Assembly (NCBI GenBank): GCA_021229015.1
Contig: CM037784.1
Location: 63,809,258 to 63,873,257, forward strand
Origin: Solen grandis
Lineage: Eukaryota > Mollusca > Bivalvia > Adapedonta > Solenidae
DNA: 64,000 bases
Direction of reading: 5' to 3'
The position numbers and the translations under genes are program-made. Below, piece by piece: positions 47,401-59,749 of this stretch. Under the pieces are notes generated by a model. That model was not told the origin of the DNA. It did no database searches and was given only the letters and a program-made list of their open reading frames with translations. Position 1 is the first letter of the stretch, and each line of letters begins with the position of its first letter.

Positions 47401-47755
47401 AATCGGAAATAATTTAAATTTGAAAAACCGTCATTGAATCACAATTTGCTTAACTGCTACGTTATCATTTTATGCTCTCATGATTAACGGAGACCTACAG
47501 AAGGTCTATGAAAAACGGCAGAAAATTGGCGAAGATATGCGGAATATGCAACTTAGTTACTTTTGTAAACAAATTGAATGATGCATTGTAGTAACGTTGT
47601 CGTAGTGAGAACGGAACATTTTCAGCGGGTTCTGACTTTGATTGATGCTGGATAGGTTAAAGGCTATTTAGGTTATGTCAAAGTCTGTTAAAACACTTAA
47701 AAGGTTGTAAGTTGACCTGATATATAATCTGTTAACTTGTAATACAACAACATTT

Positions 47756-47826
47756 GGTCCCGGTCTCGAAGTGGTTAATGCGTCCGCCTCTATAACCAGG
47801 AAGTCGTGTGATCGATCCCCGGCCTT
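47756..47826 (+). repeat. tRNA-derived SINE-like sequence
   Basis: A box 'gtggttaatgcg' (47,771-47,782) and B-box-like 'tgatcgatccc' (47,810-47,820), beginning 'ggtcccggtctcgaagtgg' and ending 'cccggcc'. The first and last bases (ggtcccgg / ccccggcc) could pair partly, so a decayed tRNA pseudogene is also possible. Confidence 0.5.
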
Positions 47827-48608
47827 TGAAATACCAAAGTTGTTCAAAACGTTACTGGATTATCTCCCTTGCTTGACGAGGACGAAATGATCCATTGCTA
47901 GGATAATATGACTGGGTGTGATACGCTGGTAATAGAACCTCAGAATGACACATTTCAATTAATCTTGATTACGATTTGTTTTTATCCCTCTGTACCGTAT
48001 ATTGATCATGGTGAGGAATGGAATCTGACATTACAAATATATGCTACCATCATAATCTCTGTACGGTTAGAATAGTCTAATATTCAATTAACACATGGAA
48101 AAAACGAAATTTTGCCTACCTTATTGAAGTAATATTTTTATAATAAATATCAACAATTTGTACATCTGCAAGTCTGCTCCATTATCAACTTCCAGTTTGT
48201 ATTTTGGCAATTCTGATTGGATGACTCAATACATCTTCGCAGGCCATCTTACGATGTCATTTACACGAAATTCAATCAGATCGCTCGATTCAAAATCGCC
48301 CATAAAAATCCGGAAGTTGATAGTAGAGCAGATTTAAAATGAACAAACTGTTGATATTTCACGTTATTACTTTTGTAATAGACCATTTCGACAATACTCG
48401 GTATAATTCGCTGATATGAATTGACCAATCAGTGACTGGGGAAAATTCTCAAATCCCACCGAATAAGGTGTGTATCGTCCGGCAATATTAACCTGAGACA
48501 TATAAATAATCAGTGACTTTTCTTCGGCAATTGTCGGTTTCGGAGGTAAACGATGGACTTAAAGGTATGGTACAAGGCGTATATGTATTACTGAGAAACT
48601 CAGGTGTA

Positions 48609-48680
48609 TCTCGCGCCCTGCTAGTCTTAAGGAAAACGTGCTAGATTTCGAAATTGAAGGTTGTGGGTTCGCATCAGCTC
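48609..48680 (+). repeat. Weak tRNA-like sequence
   Basis: 'tagtcttaagg' followed by 'ctagatttcgaaattgaagg' and 'gggttcgcatc' resembles a tRNA-Leu-type body with variable arm, but the A box departs from consensus and no acceptor stem forms. Low support. Confidence 0.35.
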
Positions 48681-48778
48681 AAACCGTCTGTGATTTTCTT
48701 CTTTTTTTAAATGAATTATGACCAAGGGTTTTAAATATCCTGATGTCGCATTTCTTTTGTTTATCGAAGTAAATTTGA

Positions 48779-51593
48779 TAAGACAGACAGACAGACTTTT
48801 ATTCAGATTTGTACAGTAGAGTACATCATCATATACAGAATTTCGAACAAATAAATTATAATGTCACAATTATCTGAAAATAAAATAGATAAGATATAGT
48901 TAATTAAGGCTGGAAATAAAAATACCTATATGCATTATAATTAACAAAAGTATCATATATGTGCCATTAAAATTGTTAACAGGGAGAATGGATAGTATGC
49001 TAATACAAATACGTAAATAAAGATGAAAATACTACACGATTTCACGTTAAGTAGGTGTGGATATCATATATAAACTTAATCATTCTGAGATACAGGCCTT
49101 TCAATACTTCTTAGAATATTATCTCTTCTTTCGTGAGCTAGTTTGAAATATTTACATAGATTTAACAGAGTAAGTTTGTGATTTGTATTTAAGAGTTGAA
49201 AAATTTAATCATGTTTGTGTTAGTGTAATAATATTTCTTTATATACTTCTTACATAAGTCTAAAAAACGGTTGCACTAAATTACAAAGTGGAATTCATCT
49301 TCTATATCAATATGAGTTTCCTGCAAACAAAACTGGTAATATCTTTGATCTCTCGGTATCTTTTCTCTGAATCTTGCTGAATTAATTCTTAACAAATTCG
49401 ATGATATGCGTAATTTAGTTAGTTCTTTGCGTAACCGTTTAGATACAATTATTGACAAATATTCTTCAGGATTAAATGTACATTTAAGGTGACTATAAAA
49501 ATAACAAAGTATCCTATTGTTATTAATATCATAACCACTGTTGTTGAAAAACGTCAATTACACGTTGTTTAAATACTTTTACAAAGGTAGGTACATGTAC
49601 ACTTTCAGGATATATCCATACTTCTGAAAATCCATATTCATCTAAAAGACCTTTAACTTTCTGGGGTCAACTGTCTCTTCTATTGATGTTATAAAGACTG
49701 TTATAATATAGTATTTTTAGTAAAATATTATCTGTGTGTATCAATTTAAACCAATATTTTATTATTTGAACATATACCCCAAGTATACTTTTACAAAACT
49801 TCATGTGTAATCTTTCATTCTCTTTAGATTTTGAAGCTCCCCAAACTGGACATGCATAATTTAAAATTGAACCAACAAATGAGTCAAATAATTGGAATGA
49901 AATTTTAGGCATTATTTCTAAGTCTTTAATATGTTTAAGAAGAACATACATCGCCTTTGAAGCTTTACCTATCATATAATGATTATGTAATACAAATGAA
50001 CCTGTATAATTAAAAACAACACCCAGATAGTTAAAGTCGTTCACAATTTCTAAAATTTCATCGTTATAAAACCATCGCTCTTCAGGTCTGATGGGGCCTC
50101 TTTTTCGAAATACAACCATTTTTGTTTTTGAATTGTTTACTTCTAACCCCCATAAAGCACAATATTCATGAAGTTAATTTAAATTACGTTGTAAATCCGC
50201 TGTTGATTTTCCTATAATCACCATATCATCTGCAAAAAGTAGAATTAAATAAATATCTAAAAAAAAAATCCTAAGGAATTATGTTTAAAATTTAAAAATT
50301 GTCTAAAAATCACGATAATTTTCCCATCTAGCCCCAAGTTAAATAACTTAAACCACAATGCATTTCTATATACAGAATCAAAAGCTTTTTTCAAATCTAT
50401 AAACGCGCACGATAATCTCAACTTGTTACTAACAAAATGTTGTATCAGATTTTGCAATACAAAAATAGCATCTACTGTATCGCATCCTTTTCTGAAACCG
50501 AATTGTGCGTCTGAAATAATTTTATTTTCTTCAATCCACTTTTTTATGCGGTTTGTTAAAACACCAGTAAATAATTTACCGAAACAGCTTAATAGTGTAA
50601 TTCCCCTATAGTTATTGGGGTCATTACTATCTCCTTTCTTGTGTATAGGAATTATGTAACCCAGTGACCACTCACGCGGAAAATATCCGGCATTAAACAG
50701 TTTATCAAAAATATCTGTGATATGTCCACCTACGATATCAAATGATTCTATAAAATACTCGTTTAAAATACTATCGCAGGGGCAACAAGCTTTATTTCTT
50801 TTTAAGCGTTTAACTGCATCATATACTTCCTTAAGGGTTATAGGTATATTTAGTTCCCGAAAAGTTGGATTATCAACATTAAAATCGCTTTGAATAATAT
50901 GTTTCCACATCGTTTAATACTGTTGAATGGATGTCATTAAACAGAGATGAAAAATATTCCTTAAATTCATCACTTGATATGTTATTACTTGAAGTTTGTT
51001 TTTTCTTAAAGAAGGTCCAAAAATCTTTAGGGTGCCTTGATTTAATATTTTCTAACTCCTTAGACTGTTTAAGAATAAAAGCCCTTTTCTTTTTACGAAT
51101 AGTTTTCTTGTAAACCTTTTTTCTTCCACACAATTCCATTCCTAATTCGTACGACTTCGCATTGTTATAATTTGATAAAGCCTCTTTATAATGTAATTTA
51201 GCTACGTTACACTCCCGATCGAACCACTCTTTGTTATTACAACTGATGTTGTTACATGAATCGATTTTTTTTATTATGTTTGAATAATGGTTCAACGGCT
51301 TCACAAAAAAATAATTATTAGATTATCTAATGAATTAATGTCACATTCGTTCACATTATTTATGACCCTATTCAAGTGTGGCAATTTACCTATCAAACCC
51401 CTTCTAAATATATCTTTTTTCTCGTTTGACCATCTGTAGTATGAGCTATATTGTGAACTTTCATTGTCATTTACTGTTCTTACTGCATTACTTTGTAATG
51501 TAAAATATAACGGTGCATGATCACTAAACAGTGTGAAGTCGCCAATGTTGAAATCATGTATCAATGGAAAATCTGATTCTTTCAACAAAAGGT
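48779..51593 (-). mobile_element. APE-type non-LTR retrotransposon, 5' truncated and inactive
   Basis: On the minus strand it begins inside the endonuclease (FTLFSDHAPLYF, 51,588-51,301). A lysine-rich linker follows (50,879-51,304; ENIKSRHPKDFWTFFKKK), then reverse transcriptase at 50,910-50,257 (NYRGITLLSCFGKLF, AFIDLKKAFDSV). The catalytic box FADD is at about 50,220-50,231. The thumb comes next (49,667-50,119; VNDFNYLGVVF), then the C terminus (49,557-49,276; IEDEFHF). At least four frame changes and an in-frame stop near 50,174 inactivate it. The 3' end is 'gaataaaagtctgtctgtct', a short-tandem tail instead of poly-A. It lies in a receptor-gene intron, same orientation. The clade (CR1/L2/Jockey-like) is not resolved. 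Confidence 0.9.
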
Positions 51594-51621
51594 AAACGAG
51601 GATAAAATTTTCAAGCGATGC
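51594..51621 (+). repeat. Right copy of the 28-bp exact direct repeat
   Basis: Exact partner of 44,379-44,406; flanks the truncated 5' end of the LINE. Confidence 0.85.
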
Positions 51622-54600
51622 AAATGTTATAAACCTGCATTAACCTTGCTTGAACACAGTCGTTAAAAAAAGATGAACACGTCATTTGTCTCAATGGACT
51701 GCTAACAATTACATATCGCCACTCTAACTCTCCCCAAGTACTGTCAGAGTCTTTCCTTACCCTTTTTTCAATATACAGTACAGGAGAAAGAAAAACTCCT
51801 ACATATCTTTGATATCAATTAGACTTCAATGTAATTGGCATTCTGCGGTTCCAGTGGTGTGATATTACTCAAATTGATACCGCAGTGAGTAAGTATTACA
51901 CGTGTCTCATGTAGACGACTGTAATAAGGTTGAAGAGCTAGCTAACAAACAAACAGTGTATTATGTGTGCAATTTTCACTACGTATGCCCGCTTAAACTT
52001 ACTGTTGGCGTATTTATGCTTGTTTAAAAATACCATTTGGCACATGTCTCATGGTTCCATACCTTATTAAATGTATTTAACACGTCATGATATGCTTGCA
52101 GCATACGGTGCCTCATATACAAAATTAATGACGAATATTGCAAACAAAATGTCAAACCTACCCATCCACTGTAATCGCCCGAAACTCATGGGACCAGAGA
52201 TTCACTGACACCCTTTCTTTGATTGGCTAGCGCGCTTAAGGCAACACATCCTTCATTTAATTATAATCATAGTCCTTCAAATGCTTAAACATTTTCATTC
52301 CACTTGGAGTTGCAGGCTATTTTGCTCTCAATCTATAAAGGTTTACATTTCCTATAAATATCCCACAATCACTTGATGAACCAGGATTGTAATTTAATGA
52401 TGAATGCATTATCGCATATAAAAATGAAAATCCTTGATTCTACGTGACTCGTATCAAATCAATTTGAACATGTTTAAATACATGTACCGGGATTTATATA
52501 AAGTCTTTGTCTCCTAAGAATGATTAAGCGTCATTTTGTCAAAGTATTGGCTTATGTACAATATTCGCTGATGTTATTATGCCAAGTGAGTGAGTTATGA
52601 TGGCGGTTTATTATCCTTATTTGTAAAGGTGTGGGTGAAGTATCCGATGTTTTCGTCGAGCTCAGACCTTCCTTACCCCCCGAAGGCAGACCATCCTGAA
52701 GTCACATGACTGGACCATCCCTGAGTACCGTATCTAGCGTGATAAGACAAATACTAGCATAATTCCGCACCGGAGTAATCTGCTTGTATTATTCAATATT
52801 CTGTCAAATAGTGTCTATAGTATTATATCATGTAAATCAGCCGTAAATTTTTCAGATGATTCAGGATGACTATGATAAATTATCCACCAAGCGACGGAGT
52901 TTATTTGTAGATGTGTTAGAAACCAATGAATGATGTATAATTATATTCACATAGAGCGCAAAACGCCATTTGACCGTAGTGTGCTGATTTTTTGAATGGC
53001 CCAGTCTCAAACATCAATGCTGCAATTTACTGTGAAATAATGCCGTAGACAAGTGTCATGCTACAGTAACCGGTCATATTATCCAGACACTAGGTCAAAA
53101 CATAAACAAAAAATCCCAGTATTTACCACTATTTCAGTTACCTGTGGACTGTGTTACGTAAGACAGATAATGCAGCTGTAGTGTGATTATTACTGTGGTA
53201 TCATGCCTAAGACAAGTGGCATGATACAGTCCCATTATCCAAACACCTGCTTTACTGAGCGCCAAACATAAGGTAAATGATAAACCAGATATGATTGATA
53301 TTTCGCGACCCGTTATTGAACCCATGACCTCCCGTTTAAAAAAGAAAACTATTGATTTTGCGTGAACTACAGTCATATCCAATTGCTACTTGTATATTCA
53401 ATACAACAAATGCATTCAGTTTTATGAAAAAATACGATTTTATGTAACAAATAACTTACTCGAATTTATAAAGAATATATATATATAAGACAATTCATTT
53501 AAAGGTCAACCACAAAGATTTCATTTTTTTTTGTAAGACCTTATGTACAAAAAATAAGTTGAAATTATTGCAGTTTGTATGGAATCGGCTATTGAACGTT
53601 GCAAAAATGACCCAGGTGAGAAAAGTTTTACTGGCTTCTCTCCCTTTGCAATGACGTCATCAATAGACAAAACTCTGCCAGTACTATATATCTTATTGAA
53701 AAATTCACAGTTACTGTAACTAATTTCAAGCTAAATCTAAGATGACAATGAACGAATAAGGGTGAAAATGTGTAGCTCAATTAATTTACATTCCTATCAA
53801 AATTATTAAGATATATTCTTCATTCGGACTTTGTAAAAACCGGTCGCTTTATGTACTGAACAGTGATTTGGGGCGGGGGTTGGGGCATAATGAAGAAAAG
53901 TCATACCAGGATGTATTCTAAAATCAATATTTGATAATATTGACACAAAGGTCCTGAATATGATTATATCAAAATCCCTCTTATTTTCCGTTAAAATCCT
54001 GTATCTGCATTGGGTTTCCACAAAGACCATGTTTCTAAATAAGTAACATCCCTAATATATCTACTGATAAGAATTAACTTTTTGGTTTGGTATGATTATG
54101 TAATTTCCTGTTTGGGGTCTTTCGGGGGTAATAAAAGGGTTACCCGGGTTTAATTGATCCGGGTGTGTGTGTCGGAGAGAAGCCTAACTGGTGGTGACTA
54201 ATTGATGGTTATGATTTATGATCCTGGGTGTGACATATTGTCAAGCCAATCACTTTGAGATGTAAGCAGACGCTTACAGACGGTCGGGTTCTAGATGGTG
54301 AAACATTGTCAATTTGTCAATAATGACACAAATAAGTCATAATTAACGCGTTAAGATAATGTAAAGGGAATTATTAGTGCAAATATTAAGATATAGCACA
54401 ACATATACAGGTTGGTGAATATGTCTATGGATATAGGTAGGTTCTGTTGTTCCATAATTATTCAAATCAAATCGATTTTATAAGTTATGGCTTTTTGGGG
54501 TATAGAAAAAATGTAAATGTGATTCTGATTATCTGAAAATAACATGAGAAAATATTTTACTTAAAACTTGATTTATTGACGAATGAATAGTTATGGACTG

Positions 54601-55428
54601 ACGATAAAAAGCCTTTTTTAACGGAATTACGATATAAAGGAAGACAGGAATAAAAGCGTGAAAGAAATGTAAGAACTACTTATTCCATATTGTTATTTCT
54701 TCCTTTGTTTCAACAGGTAAAAGTTATGGTTTATTGGCTCCTTTTCGTAATGTGCATTACAAACAAGCGTCAGTTCATTTTGAGACAATAATGAGAGAAT
54801 TAAAATAAAATAACCATGGTTGCAGTGGTGAAAACGTATTCAAATTATGAATTTTTTAACTTCTATTCTTGAAAACTTCTGTTTATCTCTGAATTAATTT
54901 TTATTTCACAGTCTATCTGATTTGCGTAATCACAAATATATCATTTATGTTCGTCAAATTCGCGGATTAATTTCACAGAAACAACTCGATAAAACCTTTA
55001 ACTTTAAACTAGGCCAAAAACAAATATGACATGTTTAATTAAAACGTTTTAAATATGATTAATGATTGCATACATTTATATGAAATTAAGATGGCAAATC
55101 ACACTTGGTCTATCGATGGCGTCATAGGGGTCATGTGACCCTTAAATGTAAATACTGCCCAGCAGCTAATAAGATTTTTTTCACAAAAAAAAATGTTTGT
55201 TCGTGGTTTCCCTTTTGTAAATGGACAAAATAGGAAAGGTTTTAGAAAAAGTAAAAATTTCTTTGTGGTTCACCTTTTAATACGAGAAGTGTTCCTTGAA
55301 ACACATATGTCACCTGACGGAAAAAAGAGACAGACAGACGACGGAGATGTTATCCCAATGTGTGACCTTTGCTTACAGCAGGTGGTGCAGTAACTGAGCA
55401 CGTTCTCCTAAATCTGCAATAAACTATC
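51622..55428. other. Intronic/intergenic stretch, no gene recognised
   Basis: No conserved coding exon found on either strand. It holds a diverged copy (52,277-52,405) of the 39.4-kb repeat and two similar segments at 53,030-53,090 and 53,190-53,250 sharing 'agacaagtg.catg.tacagt' and 'tta tcca.acac', an old local duplication. Confidence 0.4.
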
Positions 55429-55850
55429 GAAAATGTCGCTTTGGAACAGTATGTCTGCAACCCCTCTTAATCCCCTTAATCTGTTGAAAATGTCGCTTTG
55501 GAACAGTATGTCTGCAACCCCCCATAATACCCTAGACCTGTCGAAAATGCTGCTTTGGAACAGTATGTCTGCAATCCCCCATAACCCCCTAGACCTGTCG
55601 AAAATGCTGCTTTGGAACAGTATGTCTGCAATCCCCCATAACCCCTAGACCTGTCGAAAATGCTGCTTTGGAACAGTATGTCTGCAAGCCCCGCAATCCC
55701 ATTGATCTGTCGAAAATGTCGCTTTGGAACAATATGCCTGCAAGCCCCGCAATCCCATTGATCTGTCGAAAATGTCGCTTTGGAACAATATGTCTACAAT
55801 CCTACCTCAATCCCCTTGACTTGTCGAAAATGTCTCTAACTAAAAATCCC
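55429..55850. repeat. 57-bp minisatellite
   Basis: Eight units start at 55,433, 55,490, 55,547, 55,604, 55,660, 55,716, 55,772 and 55,830 (periods 57, 57, 57, 56, 56, 56, 58), each 'atgtcgctttggaacagtat' or 'atgctgctttggaacagtat' followed by 'gtctgcaa'. Because 57 is divisible by three, the first units read as a repetitive open frame, which then breaks at the 56-bp units. It ends about 50 nt from the candidate exon at 55,898. Confidence 0.88.
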
Positions 55851-55897
55851 TTTTTGGAACAGAATGTCTGCATTCTTACATAATCCATTAGACTTAC

Positions 55898-57421
55898 CGA
55901 GGCTGTCGCTTTGAAACAGGGTCTGCGACCTCCTAGCTTGTCCAATTCTTCCCGTGAGGTCCGTGAGTTGCTCCATTGTGACCAGTGCTTCACCGGACCT
56001 CTTGCAACATTATTTGAAAATTGGATTTGCCTATCATACATTATTTGATACATCATCATCTATAGCTCCTTCGCTTTTGAAATCATCATATCGACCTATC
56101 GTTAGACTAACCGGCCATAAAGCCGCAATAACTAATCTTGATTGCTTTCAAAATTGTATAAATGACATTATAACTTAAAATAGACACAAAAACAGGATAG
56201 TTTAAAAAAAATGTGTGTATGAAATGCCTTTAAAAGAAACTAAACATGATGGTAATAAGTCTTAAGGTCGTTTCTCTGCACCAGCCAAGACTGACATTGG
56301 ATATTCCTGCGTGATCTACTGTTACCATTGGTTACGATCCTCTAAAGGATATACGAGCCTAAGCGCCTTAGGGCCTAATGGCTCTTTATACGTACCTAAT
56401 GCCATACCTATATATATTTCATCAGGGATTCTATATAACACTGTACATGGAATCCCCGATTTCATATTACCTCGCATTTATGGGCACAAGTATACTCACG
56501 TTGTTACACCGCGACAGTGTCAGGTCTCCATTTAAACATTTGCTCAAGGCCTCCACATAGACCTAATGTAGATTAACAATGCAAAATATATAGCACAAAA
56601 GCAACAGCTATTAAAGACACAAGCAAGAAATGTTTCTCTGATAATCAAGATGACCTCAATGTTGTCTTGATTTGTTTTACTGCAGCTGTTTACAAGAACG
56701 CATATAAAGAGATAATAAGGATACAATATTTTCTATAAAATTGTTGTTTTCATTGCCACACAGAGTTTGCCCCCTTGCCAAAGTTACAACCTACTGAGCC
56801 TAACATATTGGTTTTGCATGTCTTTGTTTGATACCGCTTTTCTAGCAGCACACTTAATGCTAAGCGATATTTGCGGATTTTATCTTATTACAGTTACATA
56901 AATATTTCTGTTTTATCAAGTATTTTAGTTAATTGGGTAATGATATTTCTAAACTTGGAATTTGATCGAGAAGTTATTTGATACTGACTAGAAATTGGTG
57001 GAAGACTCAAAACACCCGCTTCCGACAATGTTCGTTGTGGAGTCTGCTAATGATTTTTCTGTTATGTAACTGTTATTTATTAAACAGTACTAGAGTACAA
57101 CATCCGAAAACAACTGACAGCTTTTTCATTTTGATAAAGATATCCACTGAACGACTTGGTCAGCAGGCAATAAACAAATATTTGACAAATTTATAAATCA
57201 AACTAGTTTGTATGAATTCTATTAAATCATGCCTGAGTTTCGACATTAACCATAGTTACCTTAAACTGATCTAACTACATTAGTACTGGTACCTGAATAA
57301 ACAGTCTGTTTTCTTCCTGTGTAAGGTTGGGATACAGTGAGATTGGGTCCGGACTGCACAATAAATCTGTGGCCAGGAACCAGTTGTTCAGACATACGGA
57401 TATGTCGAGTGATGACGTCAT
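55898..57421 (-). CDS. Candidate upstream exons of the adhesion GPCR
   Basis: Three stop-free GT-AG segments in transcript order: 57421-57293 (43 codons, with SVCLNNWFLATDLLCSPD), 56562-56500 (21 codons, VYVEALSKCLNGDLTLSRCN, strong donor gtgagt) and 56000-55898 (34 codons plus one base, GEALVTMEQLTDLTGRIGQ, strong donor gtaagt). All are phase 0 at their junctions, and the final G plus AG of the exon at 41,433 makes a codon, so they chain in frame to the GAIN exons. The helical EALVTMEQLTDLTG stretch would suit the start of a GAIN domain. The cysteine pairs suggest an extracellular domain I do not recognise. For the 57.4-kb exon a second frame is also open (SEQLVPGHRFIVQSGPN), so its phase is uncertain. 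Support is splice phase and coding look only. Confidence 0.42.
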
Positions 57422-58060
57422 CTGTAGACACTAAAAAAGTTCAGGGCAAGGTAATCAGTGAAATCTTTATGACAAAATATGGCGATCACGTAATATTACA
57501 GACAATATATTATGATTTATGCAAATTAAGAAACATAATAAAGTACATGCGCGAATACTGTAATGTACATCGGAGCCCTATATCAATTATTTATTTATTT
57601 ATTTATTATGTATTTTAGAATTTGGGACTTGTTGATGTAACAGATTTCAGGGTGATCTGGACACCCAGTACTCCATATCACCACACACACACACACACTA
57701 CGATCTACGCATGACAAAAAAAAGGAAAATATGTTGCCTTGAAAAATAACATTACATGTAATAATATATGTGAGTTACAACCTTTCTTTCATGTCACCTA
57801 ACGAAATACGCGGGTAAAAAACTTAATGCAATACATTGTACCATGATGGATATAATTCGGGCCACATACAAGAATGTGTAAGTTACTAATATATGCCAAA
57901 GATGTATCTGGTTATATGTGGTAAATTGAAATGCGTCACACGACTTAATGGGTTTCCAAAATCGCTACAAATCCGATATAGACGATATCACAAATGTTGG
58001 CTATGAGATAAGGTTAATAACAGAATCAATAACGACTTATTTTTACATCTTTTTACATTT

Positions 58061-58425
58061 TTACATAATCAAAGCGCTCGATGCGTTGAGAGACGGCGAC
58101 GGGATTAACATGAAATAGTTCATGTTAAACGGGAATACTGTAATATAAAAAGCTACCGTAACGACGACAATGTAGTTCCGGTCCATGTGCGGCCTCGTCA
58201 CTTTCGGTGGCTCTGTATTTATGAAACTAGAATGGTAGGATGACGTAGAAGCATTTGAGGCGCGCTGCCACGTGCTTCCATGAGAAAATGTTGTCTTGGC
58301 CCTGGGTGGGTTGGATCCCCGCGTCCGTACGGACATTTGCCTGGTCATCTTCTTGGTAATGGACGCCCCGGCTGGGTTTGGCCCGGTGTTTGAGGGCGTG
58401 GACATGTAGAGGGAAGTTCCAGTAC
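58061..58425 (-). CDS. Possible coding exon with one hydrophobic segment
   Basis: Open minus-strand frame after an acceptor 'ctatgacacag'. A GC-richer stretch rich in Ser, Thr, Pro and Arg (KKMTRQMSVRTRGSNPPRAK) is followed by NYIVVVTVAFYITVFPFNM, then a stop at 58,061. The basic loop followed by a helix with F-x5-P spacing could be the third cytoplasmic loop and TM6 of a class A GPCR with the usual Trp replaced by Val, or simply a signal-anchor exon. No matching TM5 or TM7 exon was found, and its phase does not join the neighbouring candidate exons. Confidence 0.3.
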
Positions 58426-58577
58426 CTGTGTCATAGTAGGGATAATACATTATCTGTTGATGTTGCTAGAACTTGTGCCCCGACCCACATCTCAACATCA
58501 TATTTAAATAAAATATGTTGTTGTTGTTTTTTGTTTTGTTTTTCTTAATTTATGATTTGTTTCTATTAAAAAAAATA

Positions 58578-59345
58578 AAACAAGAGGGCCATGATGGCCC
58601 TGGCATCGCTCACCTGAGAACCAGGTATTAATGGGAAGAAAGGAAACAGCATATATCTTATGATATAATGGAAAATGGCCTCCGCCCCCTGGCGGCCATG
58701 TTTTTCAACGAATAAATAATTTGAACAATCTTGGTAGAGAGTGACCTAAGGGATATCTGAGCCATATAATTTTTGAAATCCAGCCAGTTCTTTTGCACAA
58801 GAAGATTTTTCAAATATGTACTATATACATATCAGGAAAACAGGCTCCGCCCATACTGGCCATGTTTTTCAACGCATCAAAATAATTTGAACACTCTTGG
58901 TAAATAGTGACTTAAGGAACATCTGTGCTATACAATCTTTGAAATCCAGCCAGTACTTAAGTGCAAGATTTTTCGAATTTGTACTACATACGTATGAGGA
59001 AAACGGGCTCCGTCCCCTGGCGGCCTTTTTTTTTTTTCTTTTTTTTTTTTTACGGATCGGAATAATTTGAATAATCTTGGTAGAGAGTGACCTAAGGAAC
59101 ATCTATGCCAAATAACTTTGAAATCCAGCCAGTACTTTTGCACAGGAAGATTTTTCAAATTTGAACTTTATACATATAAGGAAAACGGGCTCCGCCCTCT
59201 GGCGGCCATGTTTTTTTTACGGATCGGAATAACTTGAACAATCTTGGTAGATGGTAACCAAAGGAATACCTGTGCCAAATATTTTGAATTCTGGCCAGTA
59301 GTTTTGTAGAAGATTTTCAAGTATTTTATTGTATACAAAATCAGG
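58578..59345 (-). repeat. Interspersed repeat with about 170-bp tandem units
   Basis: Starts 'aacaagagggccatgatggc' and 'gctcacctgaga', the terminus type of the 42.8-kb element, but its internal unit is different: 'gaaaacgggctccgcc..ctggcggcc' with 'atttgaacaatcttggtaga' and 'gaaatccagccagtactttt', four copies from about 58,671. Right terminus not found; truncated. Confidence 0.75.
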
Positions 59346-59749
59346 TATTACACCAAATTATTATTTTAAACATTTTGTATTACCAGTTACCTACTAGAAA
59401 TGTAGATTTTCGATTTAGTCCTGTTAAAATAACCTTCATCAGCGAGTACCAAGGGCGGGTTTAGAGGGGGGGGGGGGCGGAAATCGACCAAGGTGGGTTT
59501 TTTTATGCGTTTATCCACAATTTTTTAAAATTAATATGTGACAATTAGAGTCAGTCAATTTGATCAAAATTGAACTGTCATTTTCAGTTTGTTTTTTACT
59601 TAAGTTTTCTCGTATCAGTTTCATTTTCGCTGGTTTGGCACCTTTCCGCCATTTAAACAGGCAGTAGCAGTCGATACATTGAAAATTGCCCGGTCCATTG
59701 AAGCGGAAAAGTCTGGATCCATTCAGTTAAACCTATCTCAGACAGATTT

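Larger units (their letters stand above)
44407..48778. other. Receptor-gene intron, no gene recognised
   Basis: AT-rich sequence without conserved exon. Open frames of 60-107 codons occur by chance (for example 45,676-45,999 on +) but show no recognisable motif, splice context or homologue I know. A tRNA-like SINE head is at 47,756. If the 28-bp repeats are a target duplication, this stretch was inserted together with the LINE. Confidence 0.4.

Noticed and set aside
55433..55883. Repeated open frame (MSLWNSMSA...) and CRISPR-like look of regularly spaced units
   Set aside because: It is a 57-bp head-to-tail minisatellite without unique spacers; periods of 56 bp break the frame, and CRISPR is not expected in an animal genome.
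58869..59158. Minus-strand open frames of about 76 codons
   Set aside because: They read through the tandem repeat units at 58.6-59.3 kb and a poly-T tract; repetitive artefact.
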